From positions 3,968,001 to 4,032,000 of the forward strand of contig JACONQ010000001.1 in NCBI GenBank assembly GCA_014281115.1: a stretch of 64,000 bases of DNA, in the 5' to 3' direction. Position numbers and translations under genes: made by a program. The DNA is from Laburnicola sp. R22_1. Taxonomy: Eukaryota > Ascomycota > Dothideomycetes > Pleosporales > Didymosphaeriaceae. Below, in pieces: positions 23,327 to 35,582 of this stretch (within the stretch, counting starts at the first letter, position 1; each line of letters starts with the position of its first letter). The notes below the pieces were generated by a model. It ran no database searches. It was not told the DNA's origin and was given only the letters and a program-made list of their open reading frames with translations.

Positions 23327-25462
23327 TTACCGTTCCGCAACGCCTTCGAACGAAGGATCCTTCACTGAACCACCCGCGTCGCCCAGCCCAGCAACAGGGC
23401 GATTGTATGACCAACCTGCAAACTGCTGCTGCATTGTCTGCGACAGCATGGGCCCGTCCACGTATGAATCTGTAGGGGCTTCTTGGGTAAATTCCACGTC
23501 AAAGTTGGCGGTATCCTTTGCATCAACCTGTATGTCGTTAGCAAGGAATCAAGCCGGCAGTCTTCGCCGCTAGATAGTGCACATACCACATTAGGTTTGA
23601 AGCTAGGTTCGTACTTCCTCTCCAGCAATTTCCGCCAGTCGATGCTGTGGAAGAAGTAATGCGCTTTGATCTCGGCTGCACCTTTTGCACCAAGACGCTT
23701 CTCGGCGTTGCGATCCAGGAGTCGAGTCAGCAGATCTCGGGCAGCCGGTGGAACAATCTCTGGCCCGGGGAAATGTAGAGGTTCCGTTAGAATCTTTCGA
23801 TACATGTCGTTTGTGTTCTCGTCGTAGAATGGCGGTAGACCAGTCAACATCTCATACAAGAGAACTCCGAGCGTCCACCAATCGACAGTCTTAGTGTATC
23901 CTGCTCCGGTGAGCAGTTCGGGAGCGAGATATTCTGGTGTTCCACAGAACGCTGATTTCATGTCAGACGAGCAAAATAATCAGTGAGCATGATGCCTTAC
24001 TATTGGTTCGGTCTTCATCCTTCATATCAAGCTTGCAAAGACCGAAGTCACACAAAGCGATATGTCCGGTGTAGTCGAGAAGAATGTTCTCTGGTTTCAG
24101 ATCGCGGTAGATAACGTTGAACCCATGCAAGCACTCTAGAGCGCATAGAAGTTCTGCTGCGTAAAATCGAGCACGATTAATGTCGAAACGCTGTTCCTTC
24201 TGCAGGTGGTGGAAGAGCTCGCCGCCGTTTACAAACGCTAGAACAAGATATAGCTTCTCAGGTGATTGGAAGGAGAATTTCAGGGGCACGATGAACGGGT
24301 TGTTGATCTGTGCAAGGACGGAGCGTTCTGCCAGCGTGTGTGCTACTTCTGAGCGGGAGATGATGTGAGCTTTCCGGATGGTCTTCAAGGCATAGATACG
24401 GTGGGTATCCTTCTTCCTGTAGATTGTGAGCACATGAGCGAGACCGCCATGTTGAACAGCGACACGTACATGACCTGCATGACCTTGCCAAAGCTACCCT
24501 TACCCACCACCTTGAGCAATTCAAAATCCTCGATCGAGAGCCTGTCCTGGCGGTTCTCAACGAAGTTGACACCAACTCTCATACTCCCAGATCCGTACTG
24601 GACTTCGAGCCATTCAGCGCCGATCTGGCCTTCTCCCGTCTCTTTCTTTGCCTTCGCATCGCTGACCTGTGACTCTTCGAACCTCGGGCTAATGTGACAC
24701 TTTCCGATGAAGATGTCTTCAGTTCGACCGGCGTTTGGGGGTGCGGAAGGATTGCGGATGTAGAGGGAAACAGCAAGATCGGTAACGCGGGAAACATCGA
24801 ATTTGTATTGCGTGTTGCCCCCTGCCCATAGCGGATTCTCGGGGGTCCCGGATACCGCGTTGATGAAGACCTGCTGCTTATCGAAATCGACGAGTGCGTA
24901 CGGTAGGTACTTGGAAGAATAACGACCGTGGATCGTGGGGACGGCGTTGATGCTGCCCGCAGCGGACTGTGGGCGGTTTGAGGAGTACGAGCCAGCGACC
25001 TGATTTCGTGACGACGAGCCGGGCCGCATCGAGCCCGCTACGGAGAAGCCGCCTCCCTGAGACAGCGAGCCCTGGTGGTGCCCACCGTTGAAATTCTGCT
25101 CTGCCCCTGGCGGGAGCGAGAAGCCTTTGCCTTCATGGAGGGTGACGATAAGGATACCGGGGCGGAGAGACGGTGGAGGCGGGGCAGCGTTGGCTTCAGA
25201 GGCCGCTGGGCGGGGGTCAGCAATGCCGCCGTTACGGGGAGCGCGGGCTACGCACCTATGCCATTGGGGTCTTTTGGATCTGTGAGGCTCGCGGAGCTGG
25301 AACCCTTGGACGCCTGCTCACCGCCGACAATGGTGGACGTGGACGACGAGCGACTAAACGTGTTGGCGAGGGGCGCGAGGTGGGTCTCTTTGAGTTCTGC
25401 GCCGGGTCAGCGAGGCACTGGGAGCGGCGGCCATACGCACTCTTGGTGAGATTCCACGACAT
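23327..25462 (-). CDS. YPK1: AGC-family protein kinase Ypk1/YpkA
   Basis: Serine/threonine kinase acting below TORC2 and PDK1, controlling sphingolipid metabolism, plasma membrane and polar growth. Six exons (25462-25441, 25396-25256, 25205-24470, 24416-24001, 23951-23587, 23527-23327) give 626 aa. The start MSWNLTKKLKETHLAPLANT matches other filamentous-fungal YpkA proteins and spans a 22-nt first exon. A C2-like region follows (GILIVTLHEGKGFSLP to about residue 250). The kinase domain begins near 283: GKGSFGKV, IYALKTIRKAH, YRDLKPENILLD, CDFGLCKLD. The activation-loop Thr in NTFCGTPEYLAPE (T439, the PDK1 site) is split by intron 4. The C-terminus has a turn-motif region (TQEAPTDSYVDG) and the hydrophobic motif FAGWSYNRP with the TORC2-site Ser near 600. 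It diverges from ADA2. Confidence 0.96.
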
Positions 25463-26179
25463 TGCTGCGGCGGGCGGTGCGGTGCGCGGCAGAATGGGAG
25501 ACCAGGTGCACAGTAGGCGAGGTGGAGAGTCGGGACGAGGGGGCGGGCAGGGACGGGTGCGGGCAGTGGGTTGCGCCTCGCGAAGCAGCGGCGACGTAGA
25601 GACAGCGTCGGCGGCCGCTGCAAGTACACTATAAACGTGTGCGGGTGTGCAGTGTGGCAAGGGGGCTTCTCCTTTGCAAGGGCAGTCCTCCAATGTGTTT
25701 GTTGTGGTGAGGAAGTGGGGAGTTGTCTCAGGCTCGCCTAGAGTGTTTCTCCCTCACGCAGCAGTGAGCACAGGACGACCACCTACAGCCGTCTACCCAG
25801 TCAGCCGTCAGACCGTATCCGGAGCCCCGGCCGTTGGCTTCTGTATTCACTTGCGGCGATGCGACCTCGGCGCGACTGCCTGTGACCTCGTCCCATTACT
25901 TCGTAGGCCCTGCGACCCGTCTCGCCGCCCACCTTCACGCCGCCACGCCTCGCCCGGCAACGACACTGACACACGGCCGCCGACGCCACCTTGTCCGCGA
26001 CTCACGTTCGCGCACCGCGCTGCTTTCCAGGCCCCCAGGTGCATCCCGCGCGCTGCTCTGCGCCGGCAGACACGCCTTCAGCGTTGGTAACGACACAGCC
26101 ACGTTCCAAGTGAATTGATACCTGTGCGGCAAGCCCAAGCGCTCATTCACCGCTACCAGGCAAGGGCTAAACGACCATC
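25463..26179. promoter_or_regulatory. Bidirectional promoter region YPK1 / ADA2
   Basis: GC-rich 717-bp space between head-to-head genes; must hold both promoters. Long antisense-looking frames here are a product of GC richness. Confidence 0.5.
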
Positions 26180-27793
26180 ATGGGCCTCATCAAGAAGAAG
26201 ACCGCGTCGCGGGGCACCGAGGGCGGCGTCAAGTACGTATGCGACGTGTGCTCCTCGGACATCACATCGACGGTAAGTCCCGAGCGTGCCCCCTCTGTTT
26301 GGCCTTGCTCCACGCACGTACAGCATTGACCAACTTTACAGGTGCGCATACGCTGCGCCAGCGATGTCTGCCACGAGTACGACCTGTGTGTGCCCTGCTT
26401 CTCCGACGCCAAGTGCTCCCGCGACCACGACCCACGCACCCACCCGTTCCAAGTCATCGAGCAGCACTCAATACCAATATTTACCGAGGACTGGGGTGCG
26501 GATGAAGAATTGGCCCTGTTGGAGGGCGCAGAAACATATGGTCTCGGCTCATGGGCAGACATAGCTGATCACATTGGCGGCTTCAGGACCAAGGACGAAG
26601 TGAGGGATCATTATGTCAACACATACATTAACAGTTCTAGATTTCCACTGCCGGAGAGGTGCAGTCCAGAAAATACCGAGCTCAGCGACCGGATACCGCG
26701 TGATGTATTCCAGGCCAACAAGAAAAGGAGAATAGAGGAGAGAAAGGAAGAAGCCCAGAATGCACCGCCTGCTACGCCGAAGCAGAAGCCCACCGCCAGT
26801 GTACCGGCGTGTCATGAAGTCCAAGGATATATGCCCGGTCGGCTAGAGTTCGAGTCGGAATATTTCAATGAGGCAGAAGAAGCCGTGCAACACATGCAGT
26901 TCGACCCCGGCGATGGTCTCAACCCCAGAACAGGCGAGCTAGAACCGGAAATGGAGCTAAAGATGACCGTGATGGAAATATACAACTCCAAGTTAGATGC
27001 ACGCGTTGAGAGGAAAAAGATCATATTCGAACACAGACTTCTGGAGTATCGAAAGAACGCCCTGGCCGACAAAAAGCGGACCAAGGAGGAGAGAGATCTA
27101 CTCAACAAAGCAAAGCCTTTTGCACGGATGATGAAGCACGAGGACTTTGAGCAGTTCTGCGAAGGGCTGCTCTATGAACACAGCCTTCGGCAAGCCATAG
27201 CTCAGCTGCAAGACTGGAGAATACACCAGATCACGGACTTTAAGTTGGGTGAAAAGTACGAGCAAGAAAAGCAGGCGCGGCAGTCGAGAGGGCCTACGTT
27301 GGGTCAGTTTGATCGCCTGGCATCGAACCGCATGAGCAAACCCACACCCCCGACCGAAACACCGTCTGCCACATCGGCCTTGACAGCAGCCGAATTACCT
27401 ATCCATTTGCGGAAAAGTGGTCTGTCTACGCCGCCTCCTGACCAGCCGAACGGAACGGATGGGACGAACGGCACCAATGGTGTTCCGACACCGCAGTATA
27501 CGAAAACCAGATTCGTACCAAAGCCTATACCAGGAACAGTGCCATTGAAGTTTGCCAAGGAATCAGCATCAGACCTACAGCTCCTCTCACCTGAAGAGGT
27601 GGATCTCTGCCGTGTCCTTCGCATCATGCCGAAACCTTACATGGCAATCAAGGAGAATCTCTTGCGAGAGGCTGTGAAGCAGGGCGGTGCGCTTAAGAAA
27701 CGGACTGCAATAGAGATAGCAAAGATTGACGAACGGAGAACCAAGCAGGTGTTCGACTTCTTCGTTCATAGCGGATGGATCGCGCGGGCTTAA
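26180..27793 (+). CDS. ADA2: SAGA-complex transcriptional adaptor Ada2
   Basis: Adaptor that stimulates the Gcn5 histone acetyltransferase in SAGA/ADA complexes. Exons 26180-26272 and 26342-27793 give 514 aa. A ZZ zinc finger occupies about residues 18-70 ([13 protein letters not shown], then [16 protein letters not shown]). A SANT/Myb domain follows ([38 protein letters not shown]). The central ADA region includes [19 protein letters not shown]. The C-terminal SWIRM domain covers about 425-514 ([32 protein letters not shown] end). All family parts and the family length are present. The only intron cuts the zinc finger. Confidence 0.96.
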
Positions 27794-28313
27794 GGCCTGG
27801 GAGCATGGTACGGAGTGGGGGTTACATGTATCTTTGACGGCGTATACCGATACCCGCATGGTGCGGAGGCTTTGGCCACAGCATTCTTGTTCGTTTCTAA
27901 TGATTAGCGCAATACCAAGTATCATGTTGTAATAGTCTTTCTTGAAAGAGGTGCATATCGAAGCCTGGTGAAGAGCCCTGGGGCCCAGGCCCGGGCCAAC
28001 CAGGTCCACGTGATTGGTCGTTGCCCAGGCTGCCCGCGGTAGCGGTAACGCTGGCTGGGCAAGCGCAACCCAAACAAACGACGCTCGGAGCTCTCATCTT
28101 GATGCTTTCCCGCGACGGCGCCCCTTTACCTTACCCTCATGAAGATGCATACTTGATCCAGCGCAAGCTGTACTCTGCTGAGCGCCCTGCAGCTGGCCAG
28201 CATCACTTTCTTCCAACGCCCCCGCGAGACGTTCGCTACGCAACGACAGATTAAGCCGAAGGCACCCTCAGCTTGCAAGCCGCACGGAACCCCCATCACT
28301 ACAACAGACCAAG
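27794..28313. other. Intergenic between ADA2 and an unknown gene
   Basis: 3' flank of ADA2 and upstream region of the next plus-strand gene. Nothing else recognised. Confidence 0.5.
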
Positions 28314-29612
28314 ATGCCGGGCCTCTTCGGCTCTCCGACGCACTTGTTTGAACCGGTGCCCCGCTTCCCATCTGCGGCCTCTGAAACCACCGGCCTTCAG
28401 GTGACCGGCTCCGAGCACGCGACCCGAAAGCGCTCCCGCTACGATAACCTTGACTTTGAGGGCGACGCATGCTCAACCGCAGTTCAATCACTCAACACAG
28501 ACTTCTGGGCGCAGTCTTTCGGCTCGTCACGCTCGTCATATGTTAAGAGCCCTCCGCCGCTGGCGAACGATAGATACGAGCTCGCTGGGGGGATGGAGGT
28601 CATGGATAGATCTACAAGGCACAAGGGCGACATCGACGACTATTTCAACCTCGGAAAGCAACGCGGGATGTGGTCAGCACCTACAAGCCCTCCTACCCAT
28701 ATACCACCCCTACCGCATCAGCACACAGAGCTTCAGCTTACGCCAGACGGTCCGAAGCCGTGGATGTTCAACCAGTTGATGAGCATTGTAGGAGGAGTGG
28801 CGGGCAAGCTCTACCAGTTTTGCTCGGTGCCCTTCCGTGGGTTCCAAGCCGGAGGCGGCCGAGCGTACACGTTTGAGAATAGAGAGGTAGCTGCTAAGCT
28901 TGGCCTACAACAGCCCGTTCCCGATGAGCCGAGCAGTTCTACACAACACCCTCTGCCTGGCCGGCTCCCAGAGAACGACTACGGGGTACTTTCCATGGAA
29001 TCACTGGAGAGCGAGCGGCCGAGAGCCAAACGGTTACGCACAGGGGAGAATTGGGTGGTTGTAGACAAGGATGGAGAGACGGAGTCAAGACCCTCAACAC
29101 CACGGATGGCTGCGCGAAGGGTCCCTAGCCATACCAGGTCTCCTTCCCAAATCCCCCGCCCCGTTTCGAGAGCCAGCGTAGCAACACCGGCGCGCAAGCG
29201 ACCTTCCCTTATACCTGTCTCCCGACGTTCTACGATGGATCGACGATCATTCCGGGGTTCTTTCACCGCCGAATCGCAGCCACACGGTGCTGCCCGGTCG
29301 TACAGTCGCGACAGCTATGGCTCGCCTGCTATGTTCGAGAACAAAACACCCAAAAAGAACAGCCCCTTGCCGCCGGAGAGTCAACGGCTCATCAACAAAA
29401 TGCGTCGCGAAGAGGTCGAAGATGATGCTCGCATGCGGAGGATGAGCTGTCAGATGAGCGCAATGCTACGGGAAGCGCAGGAAGCACTGGGGAGCAAGTT
29501 CGAAATTCAAGACGAGTACATGGACGACGACGATGACGAGGAGGAGGATGATGATGATGTTGGAGCGATTGACGACATTCACGCGAAGACCATGCGCCGG
29601 TTCCCAAGATAG
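28314..29612 (+). CDS. Unknown fungal protein, Ser/Arg/Pro-rich, possibly nuclear
   Basis: Single exon of 432 aa, no recognised domain. The N-terminus carries a basic cluster (TRKRSRYDNLDF) resembling a nuclear signal. The best candidate for an ordered part is near residue 145 (WMFNQLMSIVGGVAGKLYQF). A basic disordered middle follows with many Ser/Pro/Arg (RVPSHTRSPSQIPRPVSRA). A second ordered segment near the end looks helical (LPPESQRLINKMRREEVEDD). The tail is acidic (a run of Asp/Glu near 410) before HAKTMRRFPR. Pattern and codon use are those of an expressed gene. A chromatin or nuclear-envelope role is a guess and is not claimed. A copy of the dispersed palindrome lies just after the stop. 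Confidence 0.75.
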   Translation: MPGLFGSPTHLFEPVPRFPSAASETTGLQVTGSEHATRKRSRYDNLDFEGDACSTAVQSLNTDFWAQSFGSSRSSYVKSPPPLANDRYELAGGMEVMDRSTRHKGDIDDYFNLGKQRGMWSAPTSPPTHIPPLPHQHTELQLTPDGPKPWMFNQLMSIVGGVAGKLYQFCSVPFRGFQAGGGRAYTFENREVAAKLGLQQPVPDEPSSSTQHPLPGRLPENDYGVLSMESLESERPRAKRLRTGENWVVVDKDGETESRPSTPRMAARRVPSHTRSPSQIPRPVSRASVATPARKRPSLIPVSRRSTMDRRSFRGSFTAESQPHGAARSYSRDSYGSPAMFENKTPKKNSPLPPESQRLINKMRREEVEDDARMRRMSCQMSAMLREAQEALGSKFEIQDEYMDDDDDEEEDDDDVGAIDDIHAKTMRRFPR

Positions 29613-30466
29613 GCGCAATGTGCGACAGCAGCCTCTCTGTTACCGCCCCAGATCAAAGGTTTTCGTATTGTGTTACCCCAGGAGCGTAGTACACAGGCTG
29701 CAGGTACCTTCTACAGGGCCTTTCGACTTGGTATCTGGCATCTCTGGGCGATGGCCGACACTCGGCTGTCATCCGCCGCGTTTATGGTGGGTCGGGTGTG
29801 CAGTGGGGTGGAGATGGGGGCTTCGGCAACCTGTTTTGCGACGTGGTGGTGGAGCGTGTGCGTCATTTGTTTACCGGCGTTCGTTCGTGCGATTATACCC
29901 CTGGCCCGGTGCGACTTCTCTTAGTGTTCTTTGCAGTTCACATACAGACAGCATGGCGACCAGCAGCTGGTGTCGTGAAATGAACCTGTTCTTCAATGTT
30001 AGCATCGCAAGCGGCACACGTGTCCCAGCACTCACAGGCCAGGAAGAGGGAGGAATGCGTAATGGGTTCCCCGCCCGCTTGTTATCGATAGAAGCGGGCA
30101 AGGCGATGCGGGGCTTTCACTTGGGCACCCCGATTTGCTCGTGCTCGACCACTTACACGTCGCTACATATGTACCCAGGCCTGCGTCTGCTCGAACCGAT
30201 GGCCATACAGACGCACCCCGGTGCGCTGGCCTGGCTGCGACTGCGTACCTGGCCGTGTAACGGCGCTCGTGCATCCGACGCGCGACATAAAGCGGAATGC
30301 ACCTCCCTGGGCCCGCGTCTCCTTCCTTCTACTAATTACCCTGTAGTGTCGTGCTTGCTGCCTTTCGTTTGTCGCTGAACCAGGTTGGGCTGCTTGGTCC
30401 AAGCCTTCAGATAGTTGGACACTCACCTGGACTCCACCACGCGAACTGCGGCATAGCTTCCACACC
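29613..30466. other. Intergenic with one repeat copy
   Basis: Non-coding space between two unknown plus-strand genes; contains a copy of the dispersed palindrome near its left end. No other feature recognised. Confidence 0.5.
29670..29692 (+). repeat. Copy of the dispersed imperfect palindrome
   Basis: GTGTTACCCCAGGA, GCGTAGTAC: the left arm and centre are perfect against the other copies, with one base missing in the right half. It lies about 60 bp after a stop codon, probably in the 3' UTR of the upstream gene. Confidence 0.5.
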
Positions 30467-31180
30467 ATGTCGACCCTCCTCGATATCAGTCCGCTCGATC
30501 CCGAGCCTCTGCCACTCTACTCGCGCCGCGACCCAGATGCCACGTCCATTCGAAGCGCCGCACCATCTTATGTCTCTGACACGCCTACCTACAACTCCTA
30601 CCGGGCGCCCACCTCTCTTCTGCCCCCTCTTTCGCCGGGCCAGCAACCCAGCAGACTCCCCGCACCTCTCTACGCACCTGGTTTCGAAAGCAGAGCACTA
30701 GGCCTAACGCCCAAGCCCAACCTCAACCTCGGCGGCTGGAGCAGCCCGCGAACAAGCAACAACTCCAAACAATACAACGCCGTAGCTCGACGACGCACCA
30801 ACTCAGCTCGCGCCAACACGGACGCCATACTGAACTCGCTCTCCGCCATCCCGCCCCCTTCCGACCGCTCCGGAAGCACAAACTCCCCCACCTCATCCTC
30901 CTCCAACGTCGCCGCCTACCCCGTCCAAACCGGCGCTACCAATCCGCTCGAAGACCCCTATCTCGTCGGCGAAGAAGCAGCAGAACGAGCGAGGCGGTCA
31001 CGCATCTACAGAGAGATGTGTTTGAAGGGGGAGGAGACGGATCGGCATGAGAGTCGGAGTTGGGATTTTATGGTTGGGCAGATGGCGGATTGGGAGGAAA
31101 GGAGTAGGAGTTGGAATAGTTTTAGGAGTAATGTTAAGAGGCCCAAGGGGCTTGCGAGGCGGTTGGGGTGGAGGTCTTGA
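30467..31180 (+). CDS. Unknown fungal protein, Ser/Pro-rich with a conserved-looking C-terminus
   Basis: Single exon, 237 aa, no known domain. Residues 1-150 are low complexity, rich in Ser, Pro, Thr and Asn (LPLYSRRDPDATSIRSAAPS). The C-terminal 70 residues look structured: helical and charged (EEAAERARRSRIYREMCLKG, then WDFMVGQMADWEERSRSW) and a basic end (RPKGLARRLGWRS). ATG 30467 follows a pyrimidine-rich leader, and third-position GC is high. The function cannot be inferred from sequence or neighbours. Confidence 0.68.
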   Translation: MSTLLDISPLDPEPLPLYSRRDPDATSIRSAAPSYVSDTPTYNSYRAPTSLLPPLSPGQQPSRLPAPLYAPGFESRALGLTPKPNLNLGGWSSPRTSNNSKQYNAVARRRTNSARANTDAILNSLSAIPPPSDRSGSTNSPTSSSSNVAAYPVQTGATNPLEDPYLVGEEAAERARRSRIYREMCLKGEETDRHESRSWDFMVGQMADWEERSRSWNSFRSNVKRPKGLARRLGWRS

Positions 31181-31731
31181 AGGGTGTGGATGGTGCGGGA
31201 ATAGAGTGGGTTGGGATGGTGGCTTGGGGAGGAGGGTGAGGCATCCCTTGCACAGCGGGGCATAGCAGTGGGATCTGTGGTGTTGCGATGTCCTTTTTGG
31301 CAAGGTGTCTGATGTGCCTATTGGTCCCGTCTGGTGTGCTCGTTGCACACGTCGAAAGTCCGACTCTTGTCGCTATCCCCATTTGCCTTCTAGCATTCAG
31401 ATGAGCACAACCTCCATGGAGGCCCTTGCCTATACAACCTTTTTCCATTCTACCTGCATCTGTTCGACTTGAGTCTACTCCATTTTCCTCCTCGGCGTAC
31501 TTTACATCATCCCAACTCATCCTGTTTGCGCCTTCCTCGGAACAATTAGCGTCATTGCGCCGTCCACGTATTACACTAGTGTACCTATTCAACTAAAATT
31601 TTGGGAACTTGGCGTTGGGAGTGCGGTAGATTGTGTATATGTGGGAGTATTTTACTTACTCCTCTATTCAACTATTTATCTGTCCACAGGCAATCGTCTG
31701 TCTCCTACCACACCAGTGGACGGATGAGTGA
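31181..31731. other. Intergenic upstream of the truncated HET gene
   Basis: No coding continuation of the HET domain is found here before an in-frame TGA at 31729-31731. The acceptor-like CCACAG near 31690 leads into frames with stops. Confidence 0.5.
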
Positions 31732-33554
31732 TCCGACACGTTAGGGCTTGGCACTTGTTTAGTCCGCCAGCTAGTCGCAACAAAAGAGGGCCAGACGGGT
31801 TGTTCTGTTGCGCTGAGCCACTGCTGGGGTAGCCAGGAGAGCCATCCGCTCAAAACAACCAAAGAGAATTATGCTGAGCGCGTAGCGGGTGTCCCCCTGG
31901 GAAAGTTGCCGAAAACCTTCAGAGATGCGGTCAAGATCACGAAACATATCGGCGTCAAATATCTCTGGATCGATTCACTTTGTATAATTCAAGATGATGA
32001 TGAGGATTGGAAACAGGAGGCTGCAAATATGGGCGCTGTCTATGAGCACGCGAGGCTCACCATTGCGGCCGCGGACGCTGCAGACAGTACTTACGGCTGT
32101 TTCATGACGGCACGACCGGATCTTGTAGACGTGCGCGAGAGTGTAAAAGTCATCGGCGCGGAAACCGGAGCCGAAATTGATGGCATAGCCAGAGAGAACA
32201 CACTAAATATCGTACAAAGAACATCGCCGCCCAATCCGCCTCGGATTACTGTTCACTCCACGGGTAGAAATAATTTACCCGTGACAATCCATTTCGCAGC
32301 AACCCCATGGCAGAACTACAATCCGTACTACACGATCCTCGGCACCCGCGCCTGGGCACGTCAGGAATGGTATCTCTCTCGCAGCATGCTCTTCTTCACG
32401 CGCGGCGGTATATCATGGAAGTGCAGGCAATGTGAGTGGAACGAGCGTGAGCGATATTATGATATGGAGGAGAAGCGCGAGTGGGCGGATGTCCTCCAGC
32501 GGTACTCCGCCAACGAGCTTACGTATGAGAAGGACCGGCTTGTTGCGTTGGAAGGTATTGTTGGCCAGATGAAGACAATAATGCATGGGACCTACCACTT
32601 TGGACTTTGGACGCATATGCCAGAATTGTTGTTGTGGATGATGAGGGGTCTGGAGGATGACATCAAAGGTCCAGAAGCGCCGTCTTGGAGTTTTGCGAGT
32701 AGGAGGGGAGAGAAGTTCTACTGGAAGACGATGGTCCAGTTTGGATTCAATGCGAATCTGGATCATCTCACACAAGGCGGTATTCGAGTTGATGAGAAGG
32801 GAGCCCTAACTACCACTGCGCCGATGCTGAGGCTCGTAGCAACGGAAACGAGTCGTGACTGGATCGCAGCCCAGAAATACGTACCCTGGAGATGCACTCT
32901 GGTTCCTGAGTCCGCGCTTCTGTACTTTGCGCACGCGACAGGTCGTCCTGTGCTCTTTCTTTCTGATTCCAAAAATCCAGACAGCGATGCCGCCATCGGA
33001 CTCGCAGCCCTAGACGATGCCTCCATCCCTCCCTTTTTGTCCGCAACCAGCCAGGTGAAATGTATCTTTCTAGTTTCCTCCCTGCGGCTCTGTCATACGT
33101 TTGATCGCACATGGGTACCTATCATGGAACAGCGAACCCCAGGCCTCCTCTTCAAGCGCGACGGCGGTTATGGCCCGCCTGGCCACCTCCCAGATGCCAT
33201 CTACTCTCCCAAGTATTTGGAAAACCCAGTCTCCACTTTTGAATTACCAGAGTATTTCCAGGAGATGAAATTAGATGAGTTGATGAAGTATAAATTTGTG
33301 TTTGATACTAGTAAGTACGGGGAGGAAGCTGAGGTAAGTGTTTCTGAAGAGGGAGAAGAGAGAGAAAGGGAAGCAAAATGCTAACTTATGAATAGACTCC
33401 GAAAGTGGGGATTGGGGGGGAAAGGGTATGGTGGGTTATGCTGGTAAGTGAGGTGGAAGGAAAGGAGGGGTTTTGGAAGAGAGTGGGAATGGGCATCTTG
33501 GGGATGGGACCTGGGGATTTGTGTGCGGAGGATGTGGAGCTGAAGCTAATATGA
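31732..33554 (+). CDS. HET-domain (heterokaryon incompatibility-type) protein, 5'-truncated
   Basis: HET domains trigger cell death after fusion of genetically unlike hyphae. The frame is open from an in-frame TGA at 31729. It contains the first HET motif VALSHCWGS, then VPLGKLPKTFRDAVKIT, WIDSLCIIQDDDEDW and MGAVYEHARLTIAAADA, so the domain core is present. No ATG precedes the motif; the first in-frame one (32029) is inside the domain. The usual 100-200 residues before LSHCWG are missing. The 3' half is intact: exon end at 33333, a 62-bp intron with a GCTAAC branch site, and exon 33396-33554 ending KLI (VWWVMLVSEVEGKEGFWKRV). Either a 5' exon was missed or the gene is an N-terminally deleted relic; I favour deletion. 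Confidence 0.75.
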
Positions 33555-35582
33555 CGATTTGGTGGTATGAATAATTATTTAGGAAGAACTACCGTGCTAA
33601 ATTGATCCAAGTAGTAATGGTTGATTCTAGAAAATGGAGATGAAGGCAGGGAACTGAAAGCGTCCCACCCATTCAGTTCATAAAAAGAGGTAAACATCTT
33701 GGAAGAGATTGGACATGCAGTTTTCTCCAAGATAGAGGATAGAGTAGACGAATCCAAAGTTGCTTATTAGGAGCAGGGAAGATGCGAGCACAATATGGAA
33801 AATGACGAAGGTTGAGGGCTGGGATAGTTTTGGAAATGCGAATGTCAGTACCAGTCAGCTTTCTAGGAAATTGGCTTCGATTTTGTGACAGAAAAGAGAA
33901 TGTTGCAAGCCTTACTTCAGATGCTCTAGTGGCTCCTTCATTGCCGGAATGTCGCTACTGCTTCCCTATTCGGAAACACTAATGTCAACTGGATCGGCTT
34001 TTATTACGGTAATTCTATATTGGTTTCGCTGGTGAGCACGAAGATCAGGCATCTTCGGAGTAATAGCCACCACCACAGTTCTGCTAGGAGTCTTCGTCGA
34101 GCACCTTTAACGGGTCTTGGTCGTTATCCGATGCTCGAAAAAAGTTGCCGACTTTCTGCCCCAAGGAATACAGTAGCGTGATATCAGTCTAGGAAACACC
34201 CAATTGGACCAGGCCTTGTCGCTGCAAGGAAACTGAAATTTGCGACATACTAGGGGTATGATGAAGCGAAGCCACGCAATAGAGAGTCTTAATACAGTGG
34301 TTGCCACCAGAATGGAGTACTCAGAGCGCTAGGCTGAATTGCTGAACACTTTCGACTTGCGGCATGGTCATATATGTATGCCCGACGCAGTCGCCAGGTC
34401 GAAGTGCGCCTGAGCAATCGCCTCTTTCATCGTGTACGCCTTCCTAAGTGAACTACCAATGGGGTGATCTGGTTCGTATAGAGCTGTATGATAACGCAGA
34501 ACTCTGCCTCGTCCTCCGGGGTCGCATGGGCAAACCATAACGGTGAATGGTCCTCTCTGCATGCCTAATACCCGTCGCTGATGTGATTCGATATCGGCCT
34601 AATAAGATTCAAACATACAAGGCAGAAAGCATGCCGTTGGGCGATACGTAAAGCGGCGGTAGTACAAACATAATGGGGCGGCTTGATCGCAGTCGGAGTG
34701 GTCAACGCTGAGGCTGGGTAGACACCGTGAGGTGCTCTGTGCGGTCAATGTATTATAGAATTAGGACCTCAAGTAAAAAACAGCGCAAACAAAATATTCA
34801 AGTGAGGACGGAAGGAGTGTTGGACAGAAGGAACTGAGGGAAGGCAGACGTCAGTGGGAATCGGATGATTGGCTCGCTAACCGAAAGGCGTTCACTAAGT
34901 CCATTTCATCTTCGACGCCGACGCCTGGCATATCCTCTTTTCAAGACGAAAACAGACTGTGCTTGTAGAAGCGGTCACTCTTATCGCTTCATTAGGCCCG
35001 TATATTCTCAAAAGAAGCGATGCCGGTGTTAGACTTGAGCTTCAGATCGGCTCGCTACGTGCCTCTCAACGTGGATACCATCACGCTGAAACAACCCATA
35101 ATGACAACAGCTCCAGAATAACATCGGGTGAAAGCGCAAAGACAACCGTACGCCAGCTCATTGCGGATCATGGCGTCTCAGTTGACGCGTCGTCCACTTT
35201 GAAGATCGGAACAAGCCCTAGATGTCGCGCGTTACGGGTCTTCACACAATTAGGTGGAGAACCTGCCGACTTACGTAGTTAGACATAGTACGCTCTAAAT
35301 TGCCAGTCAGATAGAGCGGTTTCCTGGGTCACTTCTGCCACGTCTGGAAGCCCGCTCACTCATTCTCATTGTACTGTTGCTCACCCCAGCTTCGCCACAC
35401 CGACAACAGTGAACGCAAAATGAGACAGTCTCACATTATGCACAAACACCACTTTTCTTTTTCGTTTCACAATATTCCAATCTTTACTGGCCGGAAAATA
35501 CATTTTACACCAAGCGGCCCCCAGCATATATAATGTTCGCCGCTCACACGTTCACCCTCATCGCCGCCGCGAATACTCAACC
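33555..35582. other. Gene-poor 2-kb intergenic region
   Basis: AT-richer than its flanks, with only short open frames lacking family resemblance. A decayed gene or transposon cannot be excluded, but no protein signature was readable on either strand. Confidence 0.45.
35527..35533 (+). promoter_or_regulatory. Probable TATA box
   Basis: TATATAA about 50 bp before the ATG at 35583, a common spacing for compact fungal promoters. Confidence 0.4.

Noticed and set aside
34107..35282. Short frames in the 33.6-35.5 kb gap
   Set aside because: No recognisable motif and no splice pattern that would join them; composition is that of intergenic DNA.
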